Shown: piece by piece, positions 52,156-59,357 of the stretch
How the letters are laid out: the number at the start of each line of letters is the position of its first letter
Numbering within the stretch: position 1 is the stretch's first letter
Assembly: GCA_036677505.1 (NCBI GenBank)
Contig: JAVBWK010000026.1
Location: 1-64,000, forward strand
Length of the DNA stretch: 64,000 nt
Origin: UBA2227 sp036677505
GTDB lineage: Bacteria > Bacillota_I > Bacilli_A > Erysipelotrichales > Erysipelotrichaceae
Direction of reading: 5' to 3'
Translations under genes and position numbers: made by a program
Notes under the pieces: model-generated
Database searches by the model: none
The model's input: only the letters and a program-made list of their open reading frames with translations
Told to the model about the DNA's origin: nothing

Positions 52156-52841
52156 CAGAAATATTTCGATAATGTAGGGATAAGATTTCGATATCGACTG
52201 AGAAGAACAATCTGACTTGAATTCAGCTTTACTTCAAACAGCTTGAGGTGTTCGAGATAAACAGTGTCTTCCTTCAGGTAAACCAGTGTGTCTGAAAGCA
52301 GTATGCATGCATTAAGCAGATTTTCTTCGAGTTCAAACTCCAATAAAATCGAGAAACGGATGGCGCGTAATATCCGTAAGGCATCTTCATTAAGTCTTAA
52401 CTGAGGATCACCGATACAGCGGATGATTCTATTATCTATATCAGCTTTTCCAGAGTAAGGATCAAAATACTTACCATCCTTATCCAAATATATGGCATTG
52501 ATTGTAAAGTCGCGCCGTGCCGCATCCAAGGTCACATCATTGACGAATCGGATATCCTTGGGATATCGGTGACTCTTATAGTCCCCTTCACTTCTGTATG
52601 TCGTTATTTGGCATATAACAGGCTTATTAAGCGTTACAACGCCAAAATACATTGCACTCGAGTCAATATCACAGTCATAGAAAATCTGCTCACAAAGCTT
52701 TGCTGGGGCGCTGGTAGCGATATCTACATCTTTAATCAGCCGATTCATCAAAAAATCACGGACACATCCACCCACAAAATAGGCGGAATGTCCGTGATCG
52801 TTCAATCGCTTAAGAACAAACAAATATGGCTGCAGTTGCAT
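52155..52841 (-). CDS. short CCA-tRNA nucleotidyltransferase-like protein
   Basis: The 228-residue protein has the class II nucleotidyltransferase head: AYFVGGCVRD (21-29), the metal aspartates D38-V-D40, RRDFTINAIY, and the neck motif EDALRILRAIRF. Typical CCA-adding enzymes are about 400 residues, so the body and tail domains that hold tRNA are missing. The reading frame ends at a terminator, so it is not a visible truncation. It overlaps no neighbour but starts one base after yugP. It may be a partial-function (for example single-nucleotide-adding) enzyme or paralogue. Confidence 0.75.
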   Translation of the reverse strand: MQLQPYLFVLKRLNDHGHSAYFVGGCVRDFLMNRLIKDVDIATSAPAKLCEQIFYDCDIDSSAMYFGVVTLNKPVICQITTYRSEGDYKSHRYPKDIRFVNDVTLDAARRDFTINAIYLDKDGKYFDPYSGKADIDNRIIRCIGDPQLRLNEDALRILRAIRFSILLEFELEENLLNACILLSDTLVYLKEDTVYLEHLKLFEVKLNSSQIVLLSRYRNLIPTLSKYF

Positions 52842-52842
52842 C

Positions 52843-53517
52843 TCAACGCCTGCGTCCGCGCAAAAGCATCAGTCGCATGATCTGAGCAAGCGTAGCGATC
52901 AGTGCTGCAACATAGGTAAACGCAGCTGCTGAAAGCATATCTTTGGCATAAGCACGCTCATCGCTGTTTAAAATCCCCATGTCCGTAAGCAAGCCGATGG
53001 CACGGCTTGAAGCATTGAATTCAACGGGCAGTGTGATTGTCTGAAATAAAGCAATAACACCAAGCATCGCAATCCCCAGTAAAAAGATGACATCGATTTG
53101 CGAGAAAATACCGATCATGATGACGACCCAAGCCAGATGGCCGGAAACGATGGCTGCCGGCAAAATCGTATTGCGCAATGCAATTCCGCCATAGTTTTCA
53201 GCATGCTGGATGGCATGACCGACTTCATGAGCGGCAATTGAAACGGCTGCGACCGAGTTTGTATTAAAGACATTGGGCGAGAGACGGACGATTTTACTGC
53301 GGGGATCATAATGATCACTGAGCAATCCCTGACCCATTTCCACCTGAACGTCATAAATTCCTTTCCGCTTCAAAATCAGCCGAGCAATTTCGGCTCCGGT
53401 ATATTGAGAATTAACAGCAACCCGTGAATACTGCTGATACTTATTTTGAACTTTGCTTTGTGACCACATGACTAAAATCATGGCCCCAAAGAACAGAATT
53501 AATTCAAATCCTTGCAT
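52843..53517 (-). CDS. YugP-type membrane zinc metalloprotease
   Basis: The 224-residue protein is of the Zn_peptidase_2 (YugP) family. It has an N-terminal membrane helix, the zinc site HEVGH with following IQHAEN, three further membrane helices, and a PVEFNASSRA segment with the likely third ligand glutamate. AAAGGAGAG precedes the ATG. It sits between hup and the CCA-like gene on one strand; its substrates are unknown. Confidence 0.88.
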   Translation of the reverse strand: MQGFELILFFGAMILVMWSQSKVQNKYQQYSRVAVNSQYTGAEIARLILKRKGIYDVQVEMGQGLLSDHYDPRSKIVRLSPNVFNTNSVAAVSIAAHEVGHAIQHAENYGGIALRNTILPAAIVSGHLAWVVIMIGIFSQIDVIFLLGIAMLGVIALFQTITLPVEFNASSRAIGLLTDMGILNSDERAYAKDMLSAAAFTYVAALIATLAQIMRLMLLRGRRR

Positions 53518-53547
53518 ATTGACTCTCCTTTACAGTTAAAGAAAACG

Positions 53548-53832
53548 TTATTTGACCGATTCCTTTAAAGCTTTCGCCGGACGAAAAGCTGGCGATTTAG
53601 ATGAAGGTACGGTGATGGCTTCCTTGGTCACCGGGTTATAACCGGTACGCTGATTTCTGACTTTCACTGAAAACCGTCCAAAACCGCTGATATCGACTTT
53701 TCCGCCATTAATAAGCACTTCGGTAATTTCATCAAAAACGATATCAATGATTTCGTTGGCATGCTTTTTCGTAATATCCAACCGATCAGCAACAATCTCG
53801 GCCAATGCCTTTTTGTTAATTGATTCAGACAT
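53548..53832 (-). CDS. hup: HU-family DNA-binding protein
   Basis: HU bends and compacts DNA as a dimer. The 94-residue protein has the HU signature GFGRFSVKVRNQRTGYNP and the C-terminal PAFRPAKALKESV. GGAGGATAAG precedes the ATG, and a good promoter lies 25 bases further up. The next gene downstream on the strand (yugP) follows after 30 bases without an obvious terminator. Confidence 0.97.
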   Translation of the reverse strand: MSESINKKALAEIVADRLDITKKHANEIIDIVFDEITEVLINGGKVDISGFGRFSVKVRNQRTGYNPVTKEAITVPSSKSPAFRPAKALKESVK

Positions 53833-53856
53833 ATCTTATCCTCCGTTCGCAACATT

Positions 53857-53885
53857 ATCATATCATTCAGAGTGCCCATTTTCAA
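53857..53885 (-). promoter_or_regulatory. promoter of hup
   Basis: On the minus strand TTGAAA, a 17-base spacer and TATGAT. It lies in the gap after gpsA, so hup has its own transcription start. Confidence 0.7.
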
Positions 53886-53896
53886 GTAAACGACTA

Positions 53897-54895
53897 TCAT
53901 GCGAATTCTGATTTCAAATCACGGCTCATCAGAGCCTTGACAGCCTCTTTCGGAGAAACATTCTCATACAGGACGCGATACACCTGTTCGGTGATCGGCA
54001 TCGATATATTCAGTTTCAAAGATTCTTCATAAATGGCTTTGGCCGCCTTGACACCTTCGACTGTTTTTGTGTTGGTTTCCCAAAACGGTTTCGCTGAATT
54101 AGCTTTTCCGATCTGTAAACCCGCCTGATAATTACGGGAATGAAGCGATGTGCATGTGACGATCAAGTCCCCTACCCCAGTCAGCCCTAAGTAAGTTTCC
54201 GGTTTCCCGCCCATAGCTACACCAAAACGTGATATTTCAGCCAAACCGCGCGTCATTAAAGCTGCGCGGGCATTGTCTCCCAATCCCAATCCGCTCAAAA
54301 TACCGCTGGCAATAGCGATGATATTTTTTACGCCTACCCCGATCTCAGCTCCGATGACATCGGCGGAACGGTAAACCCTGAAGTATGAATTTGAAAAGGT
54401 TCCTTGTACTATTGATGCAAAAGTCTCATTTTCACATACGGCATTGATTGAAGTCAACAGACGTGTGATAACCTCTTCCGCATGGCTCGGACCAATCAAA
54501 GAGACGACATCCTTATATAATCCGGGCTGCAGCGTTTCCTTGATAACGACCGACAATCGTTTATGTGTATCGGGATGAAATCCTTTAGCCACATTGACGA
54601 TGATCACCGGCTTGATCAAAACAGAATTTAACATGACACAGACACCTTCGACAGCATCGGCAGGTACGGACAGCACGATGACATCTCTGTCCGTCATCAT
54701 CTGTATATCTTGAGTCGCACGAATTTTATCATTGATGTGAATGCCCGGGAAGAATTTTTCATTTTGATGATATTTGGAAATATCAACGATTTCATCCAAA
54801 GATTTGCCCCAAATCAGAGAGTCATGACCATTGTCACAACATACCTGTGCTAATGCCGTACCCCAGCTTCCGCTTCCGATAAAACCGATTTTCAT
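53897..54895 (-). CDS. gpsA: NAD(P)H-dependent glycerol-3-phosphate dehydrogenase
   Basis: GpsA makes sn-glycerol 3-phosphate for phospholipids. The 332-residue protein has the dinucleotide motif GFIGSGSWGTALA, the catalytic lysine regions VNVAKGF and GVGVKNIIAIASG, and GLTGVGDLIVTC. GGAGGAATC precedes the ATG. It follows der by 11 bases, the usual der-gpsA-hup order of Bacillota. Confidence 0.97.
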   Translation of the reverse strand: MKIGFIGSGSWGTALAQVCCDNGHDSLIWGKSLDEIVDISKYHQNEKFFPGIHINDKIRATQDIQMMTDRDVIVLSVPADAVEGVCVMLNSVLIKPVIIVNVAKGFHPDTHKRLSVVIKETLQPGLYKDVVSLIGPSHAEEVITRLLTSINAVCENETFASIVQGTFSNSYFRVYRSADVIGAEIGVGVKNIIAIASGILSGLGLGDNARAALMTRGLAEISRFGVAMGGKPETYLGLTGVGDLIVTCTSLHSRNYQAGLQIGKANSAKPFWETNTKTVEGVKAAKAIYEESLKLNISMPITEQVYRVLYENVSPKEAVKALMSRDLKSEFA

Positions 54896-54906
54896 AGTGA
54901 TTCCTC

Positions 54907-56214
54907 CTATTCTTTGGGACGGGCCATGATATGAATCGGTGTTCCATCGAAAGCGAATGCTTCTCTCAGTCGGTTTTCAATGTAACGTCTGTAGGAGAAA
55001 TGCATCAGCTCCGGGTCATTGACAAATAATATAAACGTTGGAGGTGCAACGGCCACTTGGGAAGAATAATAAATTTTCAAGCGTTTGCCATTGTGAGTCG
55101 GTGCCGGAGTGATGGTTTGTGCATCCAAAATGACTTCATTAAGAACGCTGGTCGTAATTCTGCGCGTGCTGTTTTGGTGAACTTCCTCAATCTTAGGAAG
55201 TATCGTATGAACACGCTGTTTAGTCAAAGCTGAAACAAATACGATCGGAGCGTAGGACAGATACATAAACTCTTTCCGGATCGTTTCAGTCACAAGATTA
55301 ATCGTATGATCATCCTTTTCAACCGCATCCCATTTATTATAAACGATGATCAGTGGTTTACCTGCTTCATGAGCATACCCGGCCACATGCTTGTCCTGTT
55401 CCCGTATTCCTGTGATTCCATCAATCAGAAATAATACGACATCACTGCGCTCAATAGCGCTCATGGCTCTTAATACCGCATACTTTTCAATATTTTCATA
55501 TACTTTACCGCGCTTGCGAATGCCGGCCGTATCGATCACAACATAGTTCTTACCATCTTTTGTAAACGGTGTGTCAATGGCATCTCTGGTTGTGCCTTCA
55601 ATTTCGGATACGATGACTCGTTCCTGATTTAAAATAGCGTTTACCAACGACGATTTACCGACATTCGGCTGTCCGATTACGGAAAACTTCAGCATACCTT
55701 CATAGGTAGGGAGGTTGCGCTTGCCAAGCTTATCGATTATGGAATCGAGCAAATCTCCGATGCCTATTCCATGTGCAGACGATATTATCAGACAGTCATC
55801 AAATCCCAGCGAATAGAAGTCGTATTGAGCATCCTGAAAAGTAACATCATCAATTTTGTTTACAGCCAGAATGACCGGTTTCTTTGACTTTTGCAGCATA
55901 CGGGCAATATACTGATCATCATTTGTCAGACCTTCCCGTCCATTGGTCACAAAAACGATGACATCTGCTTCATTGACCGCAATTTCAACCTGCATTTTTA
56001 TCTCTTTTTGAAAAGGCTGGTCCAACAGCTGGATCCCGCCGGTATCAATGATTCTCAGTTGTTTGGTAAGCCAGTCGGCTACTCCATAGATACGGTCCCG
56101 AGTCACTCCGGGTGTATCTTCGACAATCGACAATCGCTCTCCGATCAAACGGTTGAACAAAGTTGATTTTCCGGTATTTGGTCGACCGACAATGGCTACT
56201 ACTCCGTCAATCAT
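54907..56214 (-). CDS. der: Der (EngA) double-GTPase ribosome assembly factor
   Basis: Der has two tandem G domains and helps assemble the 50S subunit. The 435-residue protein shows GRPNTGKSTLFN and then GQPNVGKSSLVN as P-loops, DTGGI and DTAGIRKRG as G3, NKID and NKWD as G4, and a KH-like C-terminus. The ATG at 56214 has GAGGT about ten bases upstream and overlaps the cmk end by eight bases; an in-frame start further upstream is less likely. Confidence 0.97.
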   Translation of the reverse strand: MIDGVVAIVGRPNTGKSTLFNRLIGERLSIVEDTPGVTRDRIYGVADWLTKQLRIIDTGGIQLLDQPFQKEIKMQVEIAVNEADVIVFVTNGREGLTNDDQYIARMLQKSKKPVILAVNKIDDVTFQDAQYDFYSLGFDDCLIISSAHGIGIGDLLDSIIDKLGKRNLPTYEGMLKFSVIGQPNVGKSSLVNAILNQERVIVSEIEGTTRDAIDTPFTKDGKNYVVIDTAGIRKRGKVYENIEKYAVLRAMSAIERSDVVLFLIDGITGIREQDKHVAGYAHEAGKPLIIVYNKWDAVEKDDHTINLVTETIRKEFMYLSYAPIVFVSALTKQRVHTILPKIEEVHQNSTRRITTSVLNEVILDAQTITPAPTHNGKRLKIYYSSQVAVAPPTFILFVNDPELMHFSYRRYIENRLREAFAFDGTPIHIMARPKE

Positions 56215-56875
56215 AAAAGTCACACCTCTTTTCAATAATTTCCTTCATTTTACTCACGACCTGTTCAACGGTCATATCGGATGTATCGATTTCAATGGCA
56301 TCATCAGCTTTACGTAACGGCGATTCAGCACGGTTGATGTCCTGATAATCCCTCAGCTCGATTTCTTTTTTAAGCACTTCAAAATCACTGTGGATGCCTT
56401 TATTCAGATTTTCCTGATATCGTCTTTTAGCCCGTGAATCAACCGATGCAGTCTGAAATATCTTTACCTCAGCATCAGGCAAAACTACGGTACCGATGTC
56501 CCGGCCGTCAACGATGAATCCTTTTGACTTAGCCATTTCCTGCTGACGGGCAACCATGGCTTTACGTACACCTGAAAAAGCGGACACTTTTGAAGCTTCT
56601 AAAGAAATATCTTCACCGCGAATTGCAGAAGTAACGTTATCACCGTCTAAAAAGACCTGTCCGTCGGCTGACAGACGTATATCCAATGATTGGGCCAACA
56701 GATTCAATTGCTGCTCATCTGTTGTACTGATCCCGGATTTTATTGCCGAATAGGCTACACACCGGTACATGGCCCCGGTATCGATATGAACATAACCAAG
56801 TTCTTTCGCCAGATGTTTTGCTATCGTGCTTTTACCTGATGCACTCGGCCCATCGATGGCAATATTAATTTTCAT
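56207..56875 (-). CDS. cmk: cytidylate kinase
   Basis: Cmk phosphorylates CMP and dCMP. The 222-residue protein has the P-loop GPSASGKSTIAKHLA, the HIDTGAMYR motif, GRDIGTVVLPDA, and the LID-like RRYQE segment. CGAGGAAT precedes the ATG, inside the end of the upstream gene. cmk-der-gpsA is a conserved order; rpsA/ypfD, often between cmk and der, is absent. Confidence 0.96.
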   Translation of the reverse strand: MKINIAIDGPSASGKSTIAKHLAKELGYVHIDTGAMYRCVAYSAIKSGISTTDEQQLNLLAQSLDIRLSADGQVFLDGDNVTSAIRGEDISLEASKVSAFSGVRKAMVARQQEMAKSKGFIVDGRDIGTVVLPDAEVKIFQTASVDSRAKRRYQENLNKGIHSDFEVLKKEIELRDYQDINRAESPLRKADDAIEIDTSDMTVEQVVSKMKEIIEKRCDFYD

Positions 56876-57571
56876 TTATATTATTCCTCGTACTAGCATG
56901 ATCCAATATATGACGACTCCCATGACAACAATAAGACCCAAAATCAATAAAGCGATCAAGAAATTCAACAGCCGGTTGGTATTGATTACCCGCTGATTGA
57001 CTTCAGTCAGATCATGCTGATATGTTTCAAGCTTAAGATTCAACTCTTCGGTCTTCTGTAAAAACTCGTTGCTCATCAGCGAAAAATCACTGGTTACAGC
57101 AACTTCATCCTCAAAATCATCCTCACTGACAAGTTGCATGACTTGCATAGAAATGGTCTGTTCATCCTCAGAAGATTCAGCAAATTCAACCGGCGCTTCT
57201 GTTTTTAAAACTTCCTCGGGATTCTTATCCGTAATTTTTGTGATCAGCTCACGCTTGGTATCATCATCTTTGCGATATCCTTTGCGCAAATTGTACTGCT
57301 TCACTTCTTCAATAAACTGATCCAGATAATCGTTATTGAAAGTGGACTCCTCAAAAGATATGGGCTGTTCAATTGGAGCGTAGGCGGCATTGCGTAAGTG
57401 TAACGGAGAATGGCCGGTGGATTGAATCTCCATCGGTTGAAATTTAGAGTCGATCCGGCTGAGCCGATCGGCATAAGGAGCAAGAGCTTCCGACTTTACT
57501 TCACTTTCATTGTCATTGGTCAATTCTTCGCGCAGTTGCGCATATTTCTTTTCTCTGGAAAATTCGCTCAT
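56876..57571 (-). CDS. bitopic acidic coiled-coil membrane protein, unknown function
   Basis: I do not recognise this 231-residue protein. It starts SEFSREKKYAQLREEL, has a long acidic, disordered-looking cytoplasmic part, a probable coiled coil (about 165-195, LQKTEELNLKLETYQHDL) and a C-terminal membrane helix (NFLIALLILGLIVVMGVVIY) with almost no outside tail. TAAGGAGGT precedes the ATG at 57571; the longer reading upstream is not needed. It heads the cmk-der-gpsA operon from its own promoter, abutting cmk. A role at the membrane or septum is a guess. Confidence 0.7.
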   Translation of the reverse strand: MSEFSREKKYAQLREELTNDNESEVKSEALAPYADRLSRIDSKFQPMEIQSTGHSPLHLRNAAYAPIEQPISFEESTFNNDYLDQFIEEVKQYNLRKGYRKDDDTKRELITKITDKNPEEVLKTEAPVEFAESSEDEQTISMQVMQLVSEDDFEDEVAVTSDFSLMSNEFLQKTEELNLKLETYQHDLTEVNQRVINTNRLLNFLIALLILGLIVVMGVVIYWIMLVRGII

Positions 57572-57596
57572 CACAAATACCTCCTTAATCTTCAAT

Positions 57597-57605
57597 ATTA
57601 TAGCA
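57597..57605 (-). promoter_or_regulatory. extended minus-10 of the 231-residue protein/cmk/der operon
   Basis: Minus-strand TGC-TATAAT lies about 26 bases upstream of the start codon, giving a leader of about 19 bases. No good minus-35 is seen. Confidence 0.5.
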
Positions 57606-57630
57606 TATCTGCATGTATCTGACATCTTCG

Positions 57631-57658
57631 AAAAAAAATATACCTCTTTCGAGGTATA
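57631..57658 (-). terminator. intrinsic terminator after ribU
   Basis: On the minus strand TATACCTC and GAGGTATA pair perfectly around a GAAA tetraloop and are followed by eight T. A GNRA loop makes this a very stable terminator. Confidence 0.92.
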
Positions 57659-57672
57659 AGCAAGAAACAAAT

Positions 57673-58227
57673 CTATTTGCCGACAAAGCGCTCGATGACT
57701 GTACGCAGTTTCGGATATAGCAATGTGAATACGATACCGACCGCAACCCCCTTGAGTAAGTTGAACGGAGTAAAGGTCGTATTGATAAGATTCCAACGAA
57801 TTTCCTCAGGAATCCCGTATAAAGGGAATGTGATATACAGATTCACGAAAATCATTATGATCGTCGCTAAGATAGTTCCAATCGCAATACCTATCCAACC
57901 AAATTTCTTGGCATTTTTACGATATGCGATCAGTATCGGAAACATCAGAGCAACACCGGCAAAGAAATTAGCGATTTCGCCTGAAGCAGCCGGTTCTTTC
58001 GAAATCAGCAGTAAATGCAACAGGTTCTTAAAGAACTGAACCAGGATACCGCCAATCGGACCTACAGCAATTCCTGTCAGTATAGCCGGAATGTCACTGA
58101 AGTCGATTTTCAAAAAAGGCGCGGCGGGAAACAGAAAAGCCACAGGAACTTCCAAATAATAAAGAGCGAAGGCCAGACCGGTCATGATGCCGATCAAAGC
58201 GTAGTAGCGGGTAGTCGTTTTTTTCAT
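57673..58227 (-). CDS. ribU: RibU, riboflavin-specific S component of an ECF transporter
   Basis: RibU binds riboflavin in the membrane and works with the shared ECF ATPases and EcfT. The 184-residue protein has about six hydrophobic helices and the family segments ALYYLEVPVAFLFPAAPFLKIDFSDIPA (about 20-47) and the GPIGGILVQFFKNLLH region. TAGGAGG precedes the ATG at 58227. An FMN riboswitch lies directly upstream, which supports the substrate. The energising ECF genes are not in the window. Confidence 0.93.
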   Translation of the reverse strand: MKKTTTRYYALIGIMTGLAFALYYLEVPVAFLFPAAPFLKIDFSDIPAILTGIAVGPIGGILVQFFKNLLHLLLISKEPAASGEIANFFAGVALMFPILIAYRKNAKKFGWIGIAIGTILATIIMIFVNLYITFPLYGIPEEIRWNLINTTFTPFNLLKGVAVGIVFTLLYPKLRTVIERFVGK

Positions 58228-58242
58228 TTTTTTACCTCCTAA

Positions 58243-58267
58243 CAAAAAAAACCGGACTCATACCCGG
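58243..58267 (-). terminator. FMN riboswitch expression-platform terminator
   Basis: On the minus strand CCGGG and TCCGG pair and are followed by eight T, just before the ribU ribosome-binding site. A competing hairpin (GACGCTA/TAGCTGTC) lies between this and the aptamer. Confidence 0.55.
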
Positions 58268-58286
58268 GCGAGACAGCTAAAAAATA

Positions 58287-58402
58287 GCGTCACTTCTTTC
58301 ATCCAGACTTTACTGTCGCCCTCGGAATTTCACCGAATCATGCCTTTTGAGGCTCGCGGGGTTTACCGCCGGTCGGGAATTACACCCTGCCCTGAAGTAT
58401 TA
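58287..58402 (-). ncRNA. FMN riboswitch (RFN element)
   Basis: On the minus strand the conserved RFN blocks are seen in order: TTCAGGGCAGGGTG, AATTCCCGACCGGCGGTA, GCCCGCGAGCC-like CCCCGCGAGCC, GATTCGGTGAAATTCCGA, and ACAGTAAAGTCTGGATGAAAG. FMN binding normally turns such leaders off. It controls ribU, so riboflavin import falls when FMN is plentiful. Confidence 0.96.
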
Positions 58403-58409
58403 CGTAGTC

Positions 58410-58438
58410 ATTATACACAACGCATGTTATTTTGTAAA
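58410..58438 (-). promoter_or_regulatory. promoter of the FMN riboswitch-ribU transcript
   Basis: Minus-strand TTTACA, a 17-base spacer and TATAAT, close to consensus. Transcription should start near 58403, at the edge of the aptamer. Confidence 0.85.
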
Positions 58439-58484
58439 CAAATTTATATAATCATGGTATGCTATTTATACAAAGGTAACAAAA

Positions 58485-58760
58485 ATGGAAAGAATAACCA
58501 AACGAGACTCAAATGATACTGAAAATCATTCAGGAAGCTTGAACAACAACGAAATATATGATACAAGCGCTTTTAATCAACTGAAGTGTTATGAAAACTA
58601 TCATGAAGATCTTTTAAATGAATATCAGCAGATAATAAAAAAAATGGATGCACTGCGTTTGAAAAATCAAATGAAAACTGTAACTTTTAAGCAGCTGTTC
58701 TCAATCAAACTGCAAATTGAATGGACGTTAATGCGAATGGAGAAGTATTTGAAAAAATAA
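58485..58760 (+). CDS. small hydrophilic helical protein, unknown
   Basis: I do not recognise this 91-residue protein. It is Asn/Asp/Lys-rich at the start and then mostly helical-looking (YHEDLLNEYQQIIKKMDALRLKN), without membrane segment or cysteine motif (one Cys). AAAGGTAAC precedes the ATG. It is the only plus-strand gene after 50.2 kb, between ribU and efp, which read away from and toward it. TATAAT at 58447-58452 could serve it. Real translation is likely but not certain. Confidence 0.55.
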   Translation: MERITKRDSNDTENHSGSLNNNEIYDTSAFNQLKCYENYHEDLLNEYQQIIKKMDALRLKNQMKTVTFKQLFSIKLQIEWTLMRMEKYLKK

Positions 58761-58763
58761 AAA

Positions 58764-58785
58764 GCTGACAAATATCAGCATTTTA
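58764..58785. terminator. weak bidirectional terminator
   Basis: GCTGA and TCAGC pair around a short AT-rich loop with A-rich left and T-rich right flanks. It lies between the 3' ends of the small plus-strand gene and efp. Confidence 0.5.
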
Positions 58786-58788
58786 TCA

Positions 58789-59346
58789 CTAAGCTCTTGA
58801 TGAGTATTTTCCGTCAGAAGTCGTTACGAGCACCATTTCATCTTGTTCGATAAATAATGGCACTTTGATCTGAAGACCGGTTTCCAGCACAGCGTTTTTC
58901 GAAGCGCTTGTTGCCGTGTCACCTTTGACTGCCGGTTCGCATTCAACGATCTGCAAGGCTACTTTATCCGGTAATATGATTCCTAAAATTTCACCCTCAT
59001 ACATTGTTATATTTACATTGTCATTCGGTTTCAGGAAATTCATTTCCCATTTCAAATTGTCTTTCTGAATTTCAATCTGATCATAAGAATCTGTGTCCAT
59101 AAATACCAAAGCTTCACCGGCATCATACAGATATTGCATTTCACGTTTATCGATATGAGCAGGCTCAACTTTGTCTCCGCCGGTAAAGGATATCTCAACG
59201 ATTGACTGAGTACGCAGGTTTCTGACTTTGGCTTTTATCACCATCTGTCTCATTGCGGTTTTGTTATGTGAAGCATCAAGAACCACAAATATACTGTTTT
59301 CATACTGAAAAGTTATACCGGGACGTAAATCATTTACTAAAATCAT
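58789..59346 (-). CDS. efp: elongation factor P lacking the canonical loop lysine
   Basis: EF-P rescues ribosomes stalled at polyproline. The 185-residue protein has the three-domain EF-P layout: domain I (VNDLRPGITF, KVRNLRT), domain II and the C-terminal LQIKVPLFIEQDE...TTSDGKYSSR signature. The tip of the first loop normally reads PGKG with a modified or active Lys32 (Bacillus numbering) or a rhamnosylated Arg. Here the aligned stretch is H27-NKTAMRQMV, with Met at 32 and Arg at 33. AGGAGGTG precedes the ATG, and it follows pepP by 11 bases as in Bacillus. Confidence 0.93.
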   Translation of the reverse strand: MILVNDLRPGITFQYENSIFVVLDASHNKTAMRQMVIKAKVRNLRTQSIVEISFTGGDKVEPAHIDKREMQYLYDAGEALVFMDTDSYDQIEIQKDNLKWEMNFLKPNDNVNITMYEGEILGIILPDKVALQIVECEPAVKGDTATSASKNAVLETGLQIKVPLFIEQDEMVLVTTSDGKYSSRA

Positions 59347-59357
59347 ACGTTCACCTC

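Noticed and set aside
52155..52841. Short CCA-transferase-like gene as a decayed pseudogene
   Set aside because: The frame is open, motifs are intact, the stop is followed at once by a clean terminator, and no downstream remnant is seen. Treated as a real short gene.
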